From Spirochaetaceae bacterium (lineage in GTDB: Bacteria > Spirochaetota > Spirochaetia > WTKD01): a stretch of DNA of 64,000 bases. The notes under the pieces are model-generated. The model was not told the DNA's origin. It did not search any database and worked only from the letters and a program-made list of their open reading frames with translations. The translations under genes were made by a program, and so were the position numbers. The stretch spans positions 1 through 64,000 of the forward strand of contig WTKD01000004.1 in assembly GCA_011524535.1 (NCBI GenBank), written 5' to 3'. Positions 34,353 to 45,400 of this stretch are shown piece after piece. The stretch's first letter is position 1, and the number at the start of each line of letters is the position of its first letter.

Positions 34353-35447
34353 CTATCGTCTTGTATACACTGAATTAATCAATTCCGCGATATTACGAGA
34401 AGCTTCGGGCATCGCAGACTCTCGCATACGCCCTCTCATCTGCGCGTAGACCGATGGGGAAGAAATAATATCATGAAAAACAGATAAAAATTCTTCCGCA
34501 CTTGGGTGGATCAACATACGCGCTGCTCCAACCGATTGCATCAATTTTGCGTTCTCAACTTGCTCTCCTCTACTGATAGCTCCCGAAAGAGGAATAAATA
34601 TCGCTGGGATTCCCATCGACGCTACCTCACTGACCGTTCCTGCACCAGATCTTGAAACGATTATATCTGCTGACTGGAGCGTTGGTATGAAAGAAGAATC
34701 GTATTGGGACATAGGGACATAATTTTCTGCTGTACGAGAAGGTGTCCACCCGGCGCCGTGCTGGTGAAACACTTTGTGGCAGAAATCAAGTTTTTTGAGC
34801 ACATCGGAAACCAACGTGTTTATCTCAAGCGCCCCGAGACTCCCTCCCAAGAAAATGACGATCGGCTTTTTTCGCGGTTTCTGATCTTCTTGATCTTTTG
34901 TGGGCGTACAAAAGAATTCTTTTCGAACGGGAGACCCCGTGTGCACTATTCGAGCATGGAACCTATATTTTTTCATGGGTCGCCAAGATACACAGATGAT
35001 TTTTGAAAACAGTGCATTTATACGATTCGCTAATCCAAAACTCGCATCGGATTCGTGCGTTATAACGGGGATTTTCAACATCGCAGCGGCAACAACGACC
35101 GGGACCGTTACGAATCCTCCCTTCGAAAACACAACCCTAGGTTTGAGTCGTATCAACAAAAAAAATGCCTGTATACACCCAAAAACTACCTTGAAACCCT
35201 CAGTAAACAATCGAAAAACACTTTTTCGATCTAATTTCCCCGCTGTAATGCCGTGATACGGCATGTCGTGATTATGTACTATCGAACGTTCTATCCCATG
35301 CCTTCTTCCTATCCAGGCAAGAAAATACTTTGCCTCTAAATGCATTGCAACGGCCAAGGCAGGATACACATGACCACCCGTTCCGCCACCGGTGAAGACG
35401 ATCAGATTTTTTGTCTTATGTAAATCTTTTGCTACTCGATTAGGCAT
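34353..35447 (-). CDS. murG: UDP-N-acetylglucosamine transferase MurG
   Basis: The 364-residue GT-B glycosyltransferase adds GlcNAc to lipid I to form lipid II on the cytoplasmic face of the membrane. The N-terminal glycine-rich FTGGGTGGHVYPALAVA (about 18-34), the KGGFVTVPVVVAA loop and the C-terminal donor-binding SRSGAGTVSEVASMGIPAIFIPL (key residues SGAGT and E) are all present. It heads the murG-cvpA-holB-atoS-atoC operon, with 62 bp to cvpA. Confidence 0.95.
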   Translation of the reverse strand: MPNRVAKDLHKTKNLIVFTGGGTGGHVYPALAVAMHLEAKYFLAWIGRRHGIERSIVHNHDMPYHGITAGKLDRKSVFRLFTEGFKVVFGCIQAFFLLIRLKPRVVFSKGGFVTVPVVVAAAMLKIPVITHESDASFGLANRINALFSKIICVSWRPMKKYRFHARIVHTGSPVRKEFFCTPTKDQEDQKPRKKPIVIFLGGSLGALEINTLVSDVLKKLDFCHKVFHQHGAGWTPSRTAENYVPMSQYDSSFIPTLQSADIIVSRSGAGTVSEVASMGIPAIFIPLSGAISRGEQVENAKLMQSVGAARMLIHPSAEEFLSVFHDIISSPSVYAQMRGRMRESAMPEASRNIAELINSVYTRR

Positions 35448-35787
35448 ATCCTAGAACACGTACCTATTTTGAATTTTGAAGCATTGGATATGCCCACGCT
35501 CGGATTGAATAAGTCTATTTTTCATACAACCTCATCTATGTAGTATAGTGATCGACTCTTCACACCAGTAGTTAAGAATTCTATTCAAATACAAATAGTC
35601 ATTTTCCAAGCTCTCTTTGCATCGCAAACATCCTCTTGAGTAGGGTGTGTTTTTTACTTTTGCAAAATCATGACGCTTTTTCTATAGAAAACATACACAA
35701 AATAGATAGAAATCGTAATTAATCAGCCACATTCCATACTCATATCCTATATTTGACCTGTAACCTTGCAAGATATTAGTATAGGGC
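35448..35787. other. 340-bp divergent intergenic region
   Basis: This A+T-rich region separates the leftward murG operon from the rightward exported-protein gene and should hold both promoters. No gene is seen in any frame. A rightward promoter is listed separately at 35753-35782. Confidence 0.5.
35753..35782 (+). promoter_or_regulatory. Predicted promoter at the edge of the 35788 gene
   Basis: TTGACC (35753-35758) and TAGTAT (35777-35782) are 18 bp apart. The expected start is 35789, within one base of the GTG at 35788, so the message may be leaderless. Confidence 0.4.
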
Positions 35788-36525
35788 GTGTTTTCAAAAA
35801 TATTATGTATAATGGCATGCGCTACAGTCGTTGCGTTTTCGCAAACAGTCCCTCTTCCACGCGAATTACGAGACGATCCTGTACGTTATAGAAATTTTGT
35901 ACAACCGCAGAATAACCGAAGCGCCCGCGTTTCGAATGCCTACGTACAAGAAAAAATACGCGAATACGACACTCAGATAGGGGCAGAGGCCACCGTCGAA
36001 ATCCAAAAACCAGAAGGCTTTTCACTAGCCAGTATCACAAACAACGTCCTCAACGTATCTTTGCTAGCAGAACTAGAAGCCTACAATAGCGAAGAGGAAG
36101 AGTTTGAGGTCTTCATTAGGGATGCGTATAGATTCATAGGCAAGAGAAGCCGTATTGGAGCTCCTGTATTTGCAAGCGTGCCAGATGAATACACCCAGCA
36201 AATCGTAATGGATACCGAAGCCTATGGTGAAGCTGAATACGGATATACCCTAAAAAAAGAAGGAAATGGTATCGTTGTGGAGATAATTAATACAACCGAT
36301 CTGAGATTACGTGCGTTTTCGTTGATACGGATTGCAAAAAAAGAAGAATACAAAAAACTCATGTATATCGAAGAAAGAGAAGATTCTCTCATCTTGTATG
36401 CATTCACTGGAATACATAGCGATCAACTCAAACCCGATAAAAGACTTGCCCCAAAAGAAACTATCCGAGACACCCTGACTAGTCAGGCAATAGCATTAAT
36501 CTCTTGGGTGAAGAGCAATTTGTAA
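35788..36525 (+). CDS. Exported protein of unknown function
   Basis: The 245-residue product has an N-terminal signal peptide (cleavage near AFSQT, residue 19) and a mixed alpha/beta body with an acidic patch (EEEEFEVF, about 108) and a C-terminal basic region. Similar exported proteins occur in treponemes; I cannot name the family with certainty and see no catalytic motif. The GTG at 35788 is the first possible start after an in-frame stop, and it has no usable ribosome-binding site. The predicted promoter starts transcription at about this codon. The pst operon follows 98 bp downstream; a functional link is not evident. Confidence 0.65.
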   Translation: MFSKILCIMACATVVAFSQTVPLPRELRDDPVRYRNFVQPQNNRSARVSNAYVQEKIREYDTQIGAEATVEIQKPEGFSLASITNNVLNVSLLAELEAYNSEEEEFEVFIRDAYRFIGKRSRIGAPVFASVPDEYTQQIVMDTEAYGEAEYGYTLKKEGNGIVVEIINTTDLRLRAFSLIRIAKKEEYKKLMYIEEREDSLILYAFTGIHSDQLKPDKRLAPKETIRDTLTSQAIALISWVKSNL

Positions 36526-36562
36526 TTTTAATAACTCAGCGGGAGGTGATGTTATAATTTTT

Positions 36563-36590
36563 TTGAGACGCACTTAACTAGACATATATA
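36563..36590 (+). promoter_or_regulatory. Possible pst operon promoter
   Basis: TTGAGA (36563-36568) and TATATA (36585-36590) are 16 bp apart, 33 nt before the pstS ATG. A TATAAT at 36553-36558 lacks a -35 partner. No repeated Pho-box-like direct repeats are evident. Confidence 0.3.
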
Positions 36591-36623
36591 CAAACAAATA
36601 TTCTTTAGAAGAGGTAATCTTAT

Positions 36624-37610
36624 ATGAAAAAATTTATTACAAAATCTATTATTGTTGCTTTAATCATCTCCTTTCCTGCTTTTGCGGGTGGATCAAATGA
36701 GAATATTCAATCCGATGAAATGGCTTGGAAACTTTCAGAGTCAGACGATGACATTCTCCCTGGCGTTGACCCTTCGCTTGTAGTCGGAGACATAATTTCT
36801 GCTGGCAGTTCAACGGTTTTCCCCCTTGCTGAAGCTCTTGGAACCCGTTTTCGTGATGATGGGTATGCATATAATCTGACAATCGACAGTATCGGAAGCG
36901 GTGCTGGGTTTGAACGGTTTACCGTCGCTGGAGAAACAGATATTTCAAACGCAAGCCGGGCTATAAAATCAAGTGAGATTGAGCAGGCTCGTACCATAGG
37001 ACGCGAACCCATCGAAATTCGTTTGGGCACCGATGCCCTAACCGTCATTGTGCATCCCGATAACACATGGTCCCAGGATCTCAGCATGGAACAACTTGTA
37101 CAATTGTTCACCGCCGATAACTGGAGAGATCTTGATCCTTCATGGCCAGACGCTCCTGTTCTTAAATTCATCCCAGGAACAGACAGCGGGACATTTGACT
37201 TTTTTATAGAAGAAGTATTCGACAAAGATCCTGAACCACTCCTTTCATCTTCAAACATTCAGGCATCAGAAGACGATAATGTTCTCGTGCGCGGTGTTGT
37301 AAACAACATCAACGCGGTTGCTTTCTTTGGTTATGCATACTATGCGGAATCCGCCGATGTCTTACAGGCTATTTCTATCGATAGAATTGCACCCACACAA
37401 GAAAATGTTGATTCAAACACCTATCCTCTTTCGCGACCTCTATTTATGTACACCGATGCAGATATCATCAAAGAAAGGCCACAGGTTGGAGCTTTCTTGA
37501 TTTATGCGTTAACCTATGTAAATGACGAAATACTCAATGTTGGTTATTTCCCTGCGCCAGAAGCAGACTTAACCGAAGCAAAGAGAAAACTTCTCGCCAT
37601 ATTACAATAG
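36624..37610 (+). CDS. pstS: Phosphate-binding periplasmic protein PstS
   Basis: The 328-residue protein has a signal peptide (cleavage after FPAFA, about residue 21; no lipobox Cys) and the PstS-type fold. Phosphate-contact loops are AGSSTVFPLAEAL (about 58-70), DSIGSGAG and the central GTDSGTFDFF. It delivers phosphate to PstCA. GAGG upstream supports the ATG. It leads pstS-pstC-pstA-pstB-phoU, all on the plus strand with short or negative spacing, so the set is a single operon. Confidence 0.93.
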   Translation: MKKFITKSIIVALIISFPAFAGGSNENIQSDEMAWKLSESDDDILPGVDPSLVVGDIISAGSSTVFPLAEALGTRFRDDGYAYNLTIDSIGSGAGFERFTVAGETDISNASRAIKSSEIEQARTIGREPIEIRLGTDALTVIVHPDNTWSQDLSMEQLVQLFTADNWRDLDPSWPDAPVLKFIPGTDSGTFDFFIEEVFDKDPEPLLSSSNIQASEDDNVLVRGVVNNINAVAFFGYAYYAESADVLQAISIDRIAPTQENVDSNTYPLSRPLFMYTDADIIKERPQVGAFLIYALTYVNDEILNVGYFPAPEADLTEAKRKLLAILQ

Positions 37611-37619
37611 GACTTACAC

Positions 37620-38552
37620 ATGGCAGATAGCACTACCAATTTCTCACAAAAACAAGCTTCGCTTGAAAAGAAAACAAGAATTGGAGAATCTTTAATTCAT
37701 GTAGTGCTATTTGCCTGTGCCCTATGTTCGATCTTTACTACTGTCGGGATCGTCGTAATACTTGCAAGCCAATCAGCCTTATTTTTCGCCGACCCGCAGG
37801 TAACCTTATTAGGGTTCTTCACATCTTTCGAGTGGCAGCCTAGCATAGGAAAATTTGGCATCCTTCCACTCCTCAACGCAACTCTTCTTACCAGTTTTAT
37901 TGCCGTTGTATTTGCAACTCCCTTTGCAATACTCGTTGCTATTTTTCTCAGTGAATTCACCAAACCACGAATCAAAGCAATAATAAAACCCATCCTAGAA
38001 GTACTTGCGGGTATTCCTTCGGTCGTTTATGGATATTTTGCCGTTGGGACGGTGACTCCTGTACTTCAGAGAGTCTTCGGTTCTGATACCGTTGAATTTT
38101 ACAATACCGCTTCTGCCGGTATAGTCATTGGCATCCTTATTCTTCCAATACTCATCACAATGATTGATGATTCACTCACCAGTGTTCCAAATAATCTTCG
38201 TGAGGCGTCATTTGGACTGGGAGCAACTCGTCTGCAAACCTCTTTCGGCGTAGTTATTCCAGGCTCCTTCTCGGGAATAGCCGCAGCATTTATTCTCGGA
38301 TTCTCACGAGCTATCGGTGAAACAATGATTGTTGCGCTCGCTGCGGGTGCAGGTTCGGCATTGACTTGGAACCCCTTTCGGGGAGCAGAAACGATGACTG
38401 GGTACATCGTTCGAATAAGCGGTGGTGATATCAGTTATAATTCGATCGACTACAACAGCATCTTTGCCATAGGACTGGTGTTGTTCTTGGCCACTTTAGG
38501 ATTAAATATCATTAGCAGACGTATTGTGAAAAAGTATCAATGGAACGTATAA
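37620..38552 (+). CDS. pstC: Phosphate ABC transporter permease PstC
   Basis: The 310-residue membrane protein has six predicted helices and the coupling-helix motif EASFGLGATRLQTSFGVVIP (E and G residues of the EAA loop, about 197-216). It forms the phosphate channel with PstA. The stop overlaps the pstA start by 13 bp, indicating coupling. Confidence 0.93.
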   Translation: MADSTTNFSQKQASLEKKTRIGESLIHVVLFACALCSIFTTVGIVVILASQSALFFADPQVTLLGFFTSFEWQPSIGKFGILPLLNATLLTSFIAVVFATPFAILVAIFLSEFTKPRIKAIIKPILEVLAGIPSVVYGYFAVGTVTPVLQRVFGSDTVEFYNTASAGIVIGILILPILITMIDDSLTSVPNNLREASFGLGATRLQTSFGVVIPGSFSGIAAAFILGFSRAIGETMIVALAAGAGSALTWNPFRGAETMTGYIVRISGGDISYNSIDYNSIFAIGLVLFLATLGLNIISRRIVKKYQWNV

Positions 38553-39823
38553 CTTCTCATTCCTCTAAACACAGCGAAGATATAAACAAGGCTCTGCAAT
38601 GGCAGCCAAAACCATTACGCACACGAAAAAGAAACGAAACGATAATGCGCACGCTCATGCTTATCGCGCTTTACTGCACTATATCGTTTTTATTCATACT
38701 TGCGGGCAGCATCATAAACAATGCATTCGGATATGTTCTATTTACGTATGAAATTCATCCGACCGAATTTTCTCAAGGTGGAGAAATAAATGAACTCTCA
38801 CATGCTAAAAAAATAGCAATCCTAAAAGAGAACCTTCGGGAAAGGGTTTATATCACCCTAGACAGAAAAAAACCGATGGAAAAACGATCTAGCCAAGACC
38901 TCTCTGCTATCATTTTCTCTCGTGTACTAAAAGCCTCCGTGCTTGAGGCTTACTCTCTATTTGAATCACTTTTCCAACGAGGTCAACTAATTGAAAACGC
39001 ACTTACATATCCTAATGCAGACTTGATATTTCGATCTTGGATTTCTCCACGCTTCATCCGGGGCGAACAAAGCACAAACCCCCTAGAAAGTGGTATTTGG
39101 GGAGCAATTACCGGCTCCGTGGGCGTTATTTTGGTCACTATTTTGTTTAGTTTTCCTCTAGGCATTGGCACTGCGGTGTATTTATGTGAGTACATGCCTC
39201 GATCCCGCTGGAAAAATCTCCTGCAAATAAATATCTACAACCTTTCCGGAGTCCCTTCAATTATTTATGGATTGCTCGGACTCGTTGTATTTGTGCGTGT
39301 GTTTTTACCCATCACAAGCGGACAATTATTTGGATTTACATCGGGTGCTGCTACCGATAGCGGTAGAACAATCTTGTCTGCTGGACTCACCCTTACTTTG
39401 CTCATACTTCCCGTAATCGTTATCAACACACAAGAAGCCATACTTTCGGTTCCAACGTATATAAAACAGGCTAGTTACGGACTTGGAGCAACCAAATGGC
39501 AAACCGTATGGCATCATATTATTCCTTATTGTATAGGACGTATTCTCACGGGGACAATCTTATCGGTATCCAGAGCCATAGGTGAAACCGCACCCTTGGT
39601 GGTGGTCGGAGCATCCACATTTCTAACCATTGTCCCAAATTCTATTTTTTCGAAATATACCACATTACCCATACAAATATATCAATGGTCAGCCCGCCCA
39701 CAACAAGAGTTTCAAAACCTTGCCGCTGGTGCCATCCTCGTATTGTTAACAATTATGCTCACGTTGAATTTTATTGCAATCATGTATAGAAAAAGAGTTC
39801 AGAAAAAATTGGCGAGACTATGA
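38540..39823 (+). CDS. pstA: Phosphate ABC transporter permease PstA, with a large N-terminal periplasmic insert
   Basis: The C-terminal 240 residues are a normal PstA permease, with the EAA-type loop [19 protein letters not shown] (about 310-328) and [15 protein letters not shown]. The protein is 427 residues, against about 280-300 in classical PstA. The first membrane helix (about 34-62) is followed by about 120 residues of probably periplasmic sequence before the second helix near 190. PstA proteins with such inserts exist in other bacteria, but its role is not known to me. The stop overlaps pstB by four bases (ATGA). Confidence 0.9.
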   Translation: MERITSHSSKHSEDINKALQWQPKPLRTRKRNETIMRTLMLIALYCTISFLFILAGSIINNAFGYVLFTYEIHPTEFSQGGEINELSHAKKIAILKENLRERVYITLDRKKPMEKRSSQDLSAIIFSRVLKASVLEAYSLFESLFQRGQLIENALTYPNADLIFRSWISPRFIRGEQSTNPLESGIWGAITGSVGVILVTILFSFPLGIGTAVYLCEYMPRSRWKNLLQINIYNLSGVPSIIYGLLGLVVFVRVFLPITSGQLFGFTSGAATDSGRTILSAGLTLTLLILPVIVINTQEAILSVPTYIKQASYGLGATKWQTVWHHIIPYCIGRILTGTILSVSRAIGETAPLVVVGASTFLTIVPNSIFSKYTTLPIQIYQWSARPQQEFQNLAAGAILVLLTIMLTLNFIAIMYRKRVQKKLARL

Positions 39824-40569
39824 AATCGATAATACAAATAAAAAACTTCAACTTCTTTTATGGAGAATCACAGGCTTTACACGATGTCACATTAGATTTT
39901 AATGAAAACCAGATAAGCGCATTGATTGGCCCCTCGGGTTGTGGGAAAACAACTCTTCTTCGCTGTATCAACCGTATGAATGATCTCATAGATGATACAC
40001 GTTCGGAGGGAAACATAACAATACACGAAAAAAACATCTATCTTGCGGAAGTCGACCCTGTGGAAGTAAGAAGAAAAGTAGGTATGGTATTTCAAAAACC
40101 AAACCCCTTTCCAAAAACAATCTGGGATAACATCGTCTGGGGCGCAAAAATAAATGGATATACCGGAAATCTAGAAGAGTTGGTAGAGAGTACTTTGACC
40201 CGGACCGCCCTATGGGACGAGGTGAAAGATAAACTCCACACGAATGCCCTTTTTCTCTCTGGAGGCCAACAACAACGACTGTGCATTGCTCGCGCAATCG
40301 CAATAAAACCAGATGTTATATTGATGGACGAGCCAACCTCAGCCCTCGACCCCGTAGCAACCGCACGCATAGAAAGCCTCATTACCGAATTAAAAAAACG
40401 CTATTCCATCGTGATAGTTACACACAACATGCAACAGGCAGGAAGGATATCCGACTGCACATCATTTTTATTAAATGGCGTTGTTGTCGAGCATGGAAGA
40501 ACAAAAGAAATATTTCTGAATCCCAAAGAAAAGAAAACAGAAGAGTATATTTCGGGAGAATTCGGTTAA
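39820..40569 (+). CDS. pstB: Phosphate ABC transporter ATPase PstB
   Basis: The 249-residue ATPase has all nucleotide-site motifs: Walker [10 protein letters not shown] (about 37-45), Q loop FQKPNPFP typical of PstB, signature LSGGQQQR, Walker [13 protein letters not shown] and the switch His in IVTHNMQQA. It powers phosphate import through PstCA. Confidence 0.96.
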   Translation: MKSIIQIKNFNFFYGESQALHDVTLDFNENQISALIGPSGCGKTTLLRCINRMNDLIDDTRSEGNITIHEKNIYLAEVDPVEVRRKVGMVFQKPNPFPKTIWDNIVWGAKINGYTGNLEELVESTLTRTALWDEVKDKLHTNALFLSGGQQQRLCIARAIAIKPDVILMDEPTSALDPVATARIESLITELKKRYSIVIVTHNMQQAGRISDCTSFLLNGVVVEHGRTKEIFLNPKEKKTEEYISGEFG

Positions 40570-40640
40570 TAAATTACAAAAACATACTCACTTACCCCAT
40601 ATGCACTAGCAGTATGTACTTAAAACAATAATAATAAGAG

Positions 40641-41306
40641 ATGATGCAAATGAAGACCCCTTTAGAAACGGAAATCACACATATTGATAAAGCTGTACAA
40701 CAACTTGGAGATATGGTGCTTACGAATGTACAAAAAGTTATGACTATGGTAAAAACACAATCCACAGAAAAATATGATTCTCTGATTGAAAGCGACAAAA
40801 AAATAGATAAAAAAGCTATTGATACTGAAGAAATGTGTACTTCTCTGATTGCAAGAGGTAACCCAGTGGCATCAAACCTGCGTCATATCGTCAGTATTCT
40901 GAAGGTTTCAAGTGAACTTGAACGTATTGCGGATTATGCAAAATACATTATCCGAGACCTTAAAAAAGTATCGCCCGACTTCTTTATGCAAATGAATATA
41001 TTAGTGGGTGAGATGCTTGAGATTGGCACCCATATGGTTCAAACTTCGATCACAGCATTTAAAGAAGATAACATAAAAAAAGCAATTGAATCCGCAAAGG
41101 AAGACGATCGATTGGATACATTGCATAGATCGCTCTACAAAAGAATAATAAAAATCACCAAGAACACCGAAAACGATCACATCCTCGAAGAAGCTTCTTC
41201 GATGTTTTTTATAAACCGTTTTCTTGAGCGCATCGGAGATCATTCTACAAATATCTGCGAATGGTTATATTATGCGAAAACCGGCGAGCGAATCAATCTA
41301 AATTAG
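40641..41306 (+). CDS. phoU: Phosphate signalling protein PhoU
   Basis: The 221-residue all-helical protein has the two three-helix PhoU bundles, with metal-binding acidic motifs such as ERIADYAK (about 94-101) and ERIGDHSTNICEW (about 196-208). PhoU damps phosphate uptake and PhoR-type signalling. Three in-frame ATGs (40641, 40644, 40650) are possible; AAGAG at 40636-40640 best fits 40650. It closes the pst operon, 71 bp after pstB. No phoB/phoR pair is in the window. Confidence 0.93.
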   Translation: MMQMKTPLETEITHIDKAVQQLGDMVLTNVQKVMTMVKTQSTEKYDSLIESDKKIDKKAIDTEEMCTSLIARGNPVASNLRHIVSILKVSSELERIADYAKYIIRDLKKVSPDFFMQMNILVGEMLEIGTHMVQTSITAFKEDNIKKAIESAKEDDRLDTLHRSLYKRIIKITKNTENDHILEEASSMFFINRFLERIGDHSTNICEWLYYAKTGERINLN

Positions 41307-41309
41307 CCG

Positions 41310-41339
41310 TTGCAAAACATCTCCTTTAACAAGTATACT
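41310..41339 (+). promoter_or_regulatory. Predicted ilvE promoter
   Basis: TTGCAA (41310-41315) and TATACT (41334-41339) are 18 bp apart, with an expected start near 41346 and a 31-nt leader that contains GGAGG. Confidence 0.5.
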
Positions 41340-41376
41340 CTTTTTATTATATTTTTAGAAAAATGTCGGAGGTTAT

Positions 41377-42453
41377 GTGAGTTTTTCTGTTTCTGTGAAT
41401 CCATGGGTGTGTCATGCAAAATACAGCGAAGGTCTTTGGCCAACAACGTGGCAAATGAAGCCCTACTCAACCCTTGAGAAGGAGGGGAAAGCCCAATCAG
41501 GTCATGATCCCATCGATCGTAATTCGTTTCCTGAGTTACCACTTATAAACTATACTACCCAATACGGACTGGGCTGCTTTGAAGGAATCAAAGCCTATCC
41601 TCAGCAAGACGGCTCACTGCGCATATTTAGATCAGACAAGAGCGGTGAACGTATGAAACGTTCGATGGAAGGTCTGATGATGCCGGGATTTCCTGTAGAC
41701 AAATACGTAGAAACCATAACCAAATTGTGCAAGCAAAATCTTGAATTTTCACCATCCTACCAACCGGAATGGGAAGCAAACAATTTTGGGGCTGCTGGAT
41801 CCTTGTACATACGCCCTTTCAGCTACACAGAGGCTGGCATCGGAGTTAATATCAGTTTTAATCCGTGGGTGGTATTTGTGACCACCAATGTTGGATCATA
41901 TTTCACCAATAATGAACAGGCTCGTGGTACAACGGTATTAACCTGTCGCGCGACACCGGGAGGTACCGGCTCACTAAAATGTGCTTCGAATTATGTAATA
42001 TCTGCAATAGAACGTGAAAAAGCATTGCGAAACGGGTTCATGGAAGTTGTCTTTTTGGATGCATTCACGAAAACTTCTATCGAAGAAGGGTCTTCTTCAA
42101 ATTTCTTTGCCGTAATGAAAGATGGCACTTTGGTCACCCCTTCCCTAGGGGATACCGTTCTTGCGGGGATTACCCGAGATTCCGTGTGTATACTAGCAAA
42201 GGATCAGGGAATACGCGTAGAAGAGCGAGAACTACCATTGCAAGAAGTTCTGGAAAACGCAAAAGAAGTGTTCCTAACTGGAACAGCTGCTGGAATATCT
42301 CATTTGTCTTCGTTGACCCATCAAGGAAAAGAATACACCTTTGGGGACGGCACCATCGGTGAGCTAACTCTCTCGCTGAAAAAAACTTTGAAAGGTATTC
42401 AATACGGTCTGTTGGAAGATAAATACGGGTGGACTATTCCTGTCCATCCCTAA
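41377..42453 (+). CDS. ilvE: Branched-chain amino acid aminotransferase
   Basis: The 358-residue class IV PLP enzyme shows the substrate loop YGLGCFEGIKAY (about 64-75), LYIRPF (about 145), the PLP-binding Lys in GSLKCASNYV (about residue 200) and SSSNFFAV plus LTGTAAGIS. The length and N-terminus (NPWVCHAKYSEGLWP) match the longer BCAT group that includes eukaryote-like enzymes. It interconverts leucine, isoleucine and valine with their 2-oxo acids, for synthesis or breakdown. The GTG start has GGAGG nine bases upstream. No ilv or leu genes are adjacent. Confidence 0.93.
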   Translation: MSFSVSVNPWVCHAKYSEGLWPTTWQMKPYSTLEKEGKAQSGHDPIDRNSFPELPLINYTTQYGLGCFEGIKAYPQQDGSLRIFRSDKSGERMKRSMEGLMMPGFPVDKYVETITKLCKQNLEFSPSYQPEWEANNFGAAGSLYIRPFSYTEAGIGVNISFNPWVVFVTTNVGSYFTNNEQARGTTVLTCRATPGGTGSLKCASNYVISAIEREKALRNGFMEVVFLDAFTKTSIEEGSSSNFFAVMKDGTLVTPSLGDTVLAGITRDSVCILAKDQGIRVEERELPLQEVLENAKEVFLTGTAAGISHLSSLTHQGKEYTFGDGTIGELTLSLKKTLKGIQYGLLEDKYGWTIPVHP

Positions 42454-42479
42454 AGAGATTACTTTCTTTCTTCAAGCAT

Positions 42480-45400
42480 CTATTGCGCAAAAGAATACGC
42501 AGATTCTGGCAATTGCTCGGAAATAAATTGATCAAATTGTATCTCGGATAAGCTTGCTGGGAGAACATTATCAATCGAAACATCAAAGGAATCTTGCGGG
42601 TATAGAACTTCACGCAAGTTTACATAGGGTAAACTTTTTGCCAAAGAACGTTGAAGATTTTCTTGTGATCGATTGAAATCTTCGAATAGACGAATCGCCT
42701 GTTCGAGCGCAAGTACCGCTTGCGCCTCTCTTCTTGGATCCTGTTTTCTCTCAGCAATTCTGTATCGAGAAACTCCAAGGCCATTGTATGCCTTTATCAT
42801 GTACAATATCAGCGAATTGTGTTCGGCATTTTCAAAGGGAGAAAACAATCGAATTGCATCTCGTTTTTCATCTAATAATTCGGTAAGCTGGAAAAAATAA
42901 GCTTCGGAGGCAGAGTAATTTTCGAGATGGTACAATGCGCTTGCCGTAGCGAGTAATCCAGCTGCATCGCGCGGGGGATGTGTCTCGGTATTGAGAAATA
43001 GTTCGACAGCAAGAGCATAATCCTCTTCTCTGTACATAGTATTTCCCGTCTTATAAAACAGTTCCCTCGAGGAACGCCCTTCTTCGAGCGCTCGCTCAAA
43101 ATACCTTCTTGCTTCTTCAAAATTCTTGCTATAAAAATAGCGTATATCCCCAAGACCTTCATAGAACCGCGCAAGGTGCGCATCTTTTTCTAGAGTATTG
43201 GTCTCTAATCCAAGAACATATCTTTCGAGCGATTTTTGATACAGCGATTCAGCCTCAAGTGCGCGATCTCTGTCGTATGCCAACTCAGCAATACGATTGT
43301 TGGAATCGATATACATCGACAATTTATCCCAGCGAAGGGGTTCGGAGGCTTCCAAAATAGCTATCGTATTTTCTAATTCGACACGCTCTTCTGTCAGCAT
43401 CCCAATCATACGAAAATATTGTGCCGACCAATAATGTCCTCCAGCCTCGTAAGGGTATTCGTCCCTCAATTCTTTTAGCAAGGGGGCTACATAGGCAAGT
43501 TCATTGTTCTCCATGAGGTATTGAGCAATATCCGTAAAGATAGGTATGACAATTGGTGTATCCGACAGCCGATCGGTTATTCTTGGCAATAACTCTCGGA
43601 GACCAACAAGATTATCAGATTTTTGCGCATACCATGCTAGGCGTATGTTTAATTCATTATCGATTCCATGCTCTTGGATAATTCGCTGATACACTGTGCC
43701 CGCATTCAATAATTGACTAGGATCTTCCTCTGACCACCGGACATAGTTGTCACCTTGCAAAATCAATGCATTCCGCTCGTATGGCTCTTCCACAAGGACA
43801 ACAGATAACAAATCATCGGCGCGAGCAAAATCATGAAATTCATTTGATTGCAGGAGCGAATGTTCAAAAATGCCCGTTTTGTTCACATTAACAAGATCAA
43901 TCAGTCTAACGGTCTCACTCCCGAGATCGTATTGATCAAGTAAAACCCTTTCCTTGGTTTTTTGCTTCAACAAGTCACTCAGGTCTGTATCTATTCCATA
44001 AATCAGCTCATCATATTTTTTTGATGCAAGAAAATATTCGTGTATCTCTGTATAGCTTTGCGCATAGCGGAGTGCCCAAGAATCATTCTCCCACTCCGTC
44101 CAGGCTTCCTCAAATAATGCATCACTTTCGCTATACTCTTCCGCCAACAGGGCCTCATGACCTTTTTTATACAAGGACCTGGCTAAGAGGGGGCGATAAA
44201 CAAAATTGAACAATATCAGCGAAAACAAAATCATTGCCGCAAGGCTTCCGGTGGTCACGGCAAGTTTTCTTATAAACTTTCTTGCAGGACTATTTTTCTT
44301 TTCTTCGGTTTCGCGGAAATACTCTGCCGCGGTACCTTTTTCGTATCCATACGGAAGTTGCAGGTGACTACCAGTATATCTATTGAGCATACGCACAATG
44401 AGATTTTGGCGACCTCCATTCTTTAGAAGGGTTACAATATTTGAAACATGCTCTTTTTCGCTTTCTGGGTTTGAAATGAATTCTGCACACGCGGCTCGGA
44501 CATCAAAGGGTAATGAATCTACATTTTTTAGAATTCGATTGTATTCTTCTTCTGTAAACGTTTCTCCTTCTTTTTTCTCATGTTGTTCTCTCGCGTAAAC
44601 ATTCGATGTATCGGCACCCTCAGCTTTTTTACTCATTCCCTGGGTGGAGGATACCCCCGAAAAGTTTAGGTCGAGCGAGCTTTCTATGTCCGAATCGATT
44701 TCAGGAGCGCCCAGTCTGAAATCTTCACTTGTGCTTGCGGGTGCGGGCTCTTCAGAAAATTCTTCTTGAAATTTATCTAGCGATTCCTTCCTATACGTTG
44801 CACTTGCAGACTGTATATCATCACTCTGCAGATCTTGCTCACGCATAAGTTCAATTAGAGATTCAAGGTCTTCACCGCTTTCTCCCTCAATAGGAGATTC
44901 CTGTTCCTTGGGAGGATCAGTTTCAAATCCGGCAAAATCATCTTCTATCTCGGGAATAGATTCAGAACCGCCCTGGTCCATTCCGGTGGAGCTAATCTCA
45001 AAAGATTCTTCCTCTTGGACATTAGGTTTATCGTTTGTTTCGATACGTTCATCATCCCCAATAGATTCTGAATCCGATGATTCTGCAAAGAGATTAGACA
45101 AATCAAAATCATCGCTCTCAGATTGACTATTTGCATCAGAAATTTCTTCGATTTTTTCTGGAGGAGAAAATTCTACAGGTTCATCCCGATTAACACTGGA
45201 AGCAACCTCTCTCACCGAGGGGTTTTCTTGAGAAGACAACAAATCAGCAATTTCCGATTGCCCAATGCCAAGACGGGACTGAGAATGGGAACTCGAAGAT
45301 GGTGTATTTTCTAGTTGTGATTCCTGAAATTGTCTTGAATAATCAGAAGCCTGTTGCCGTTCTATGTCGGTTGAAGGACCTGCTGACGTGTCCGAAGAAA

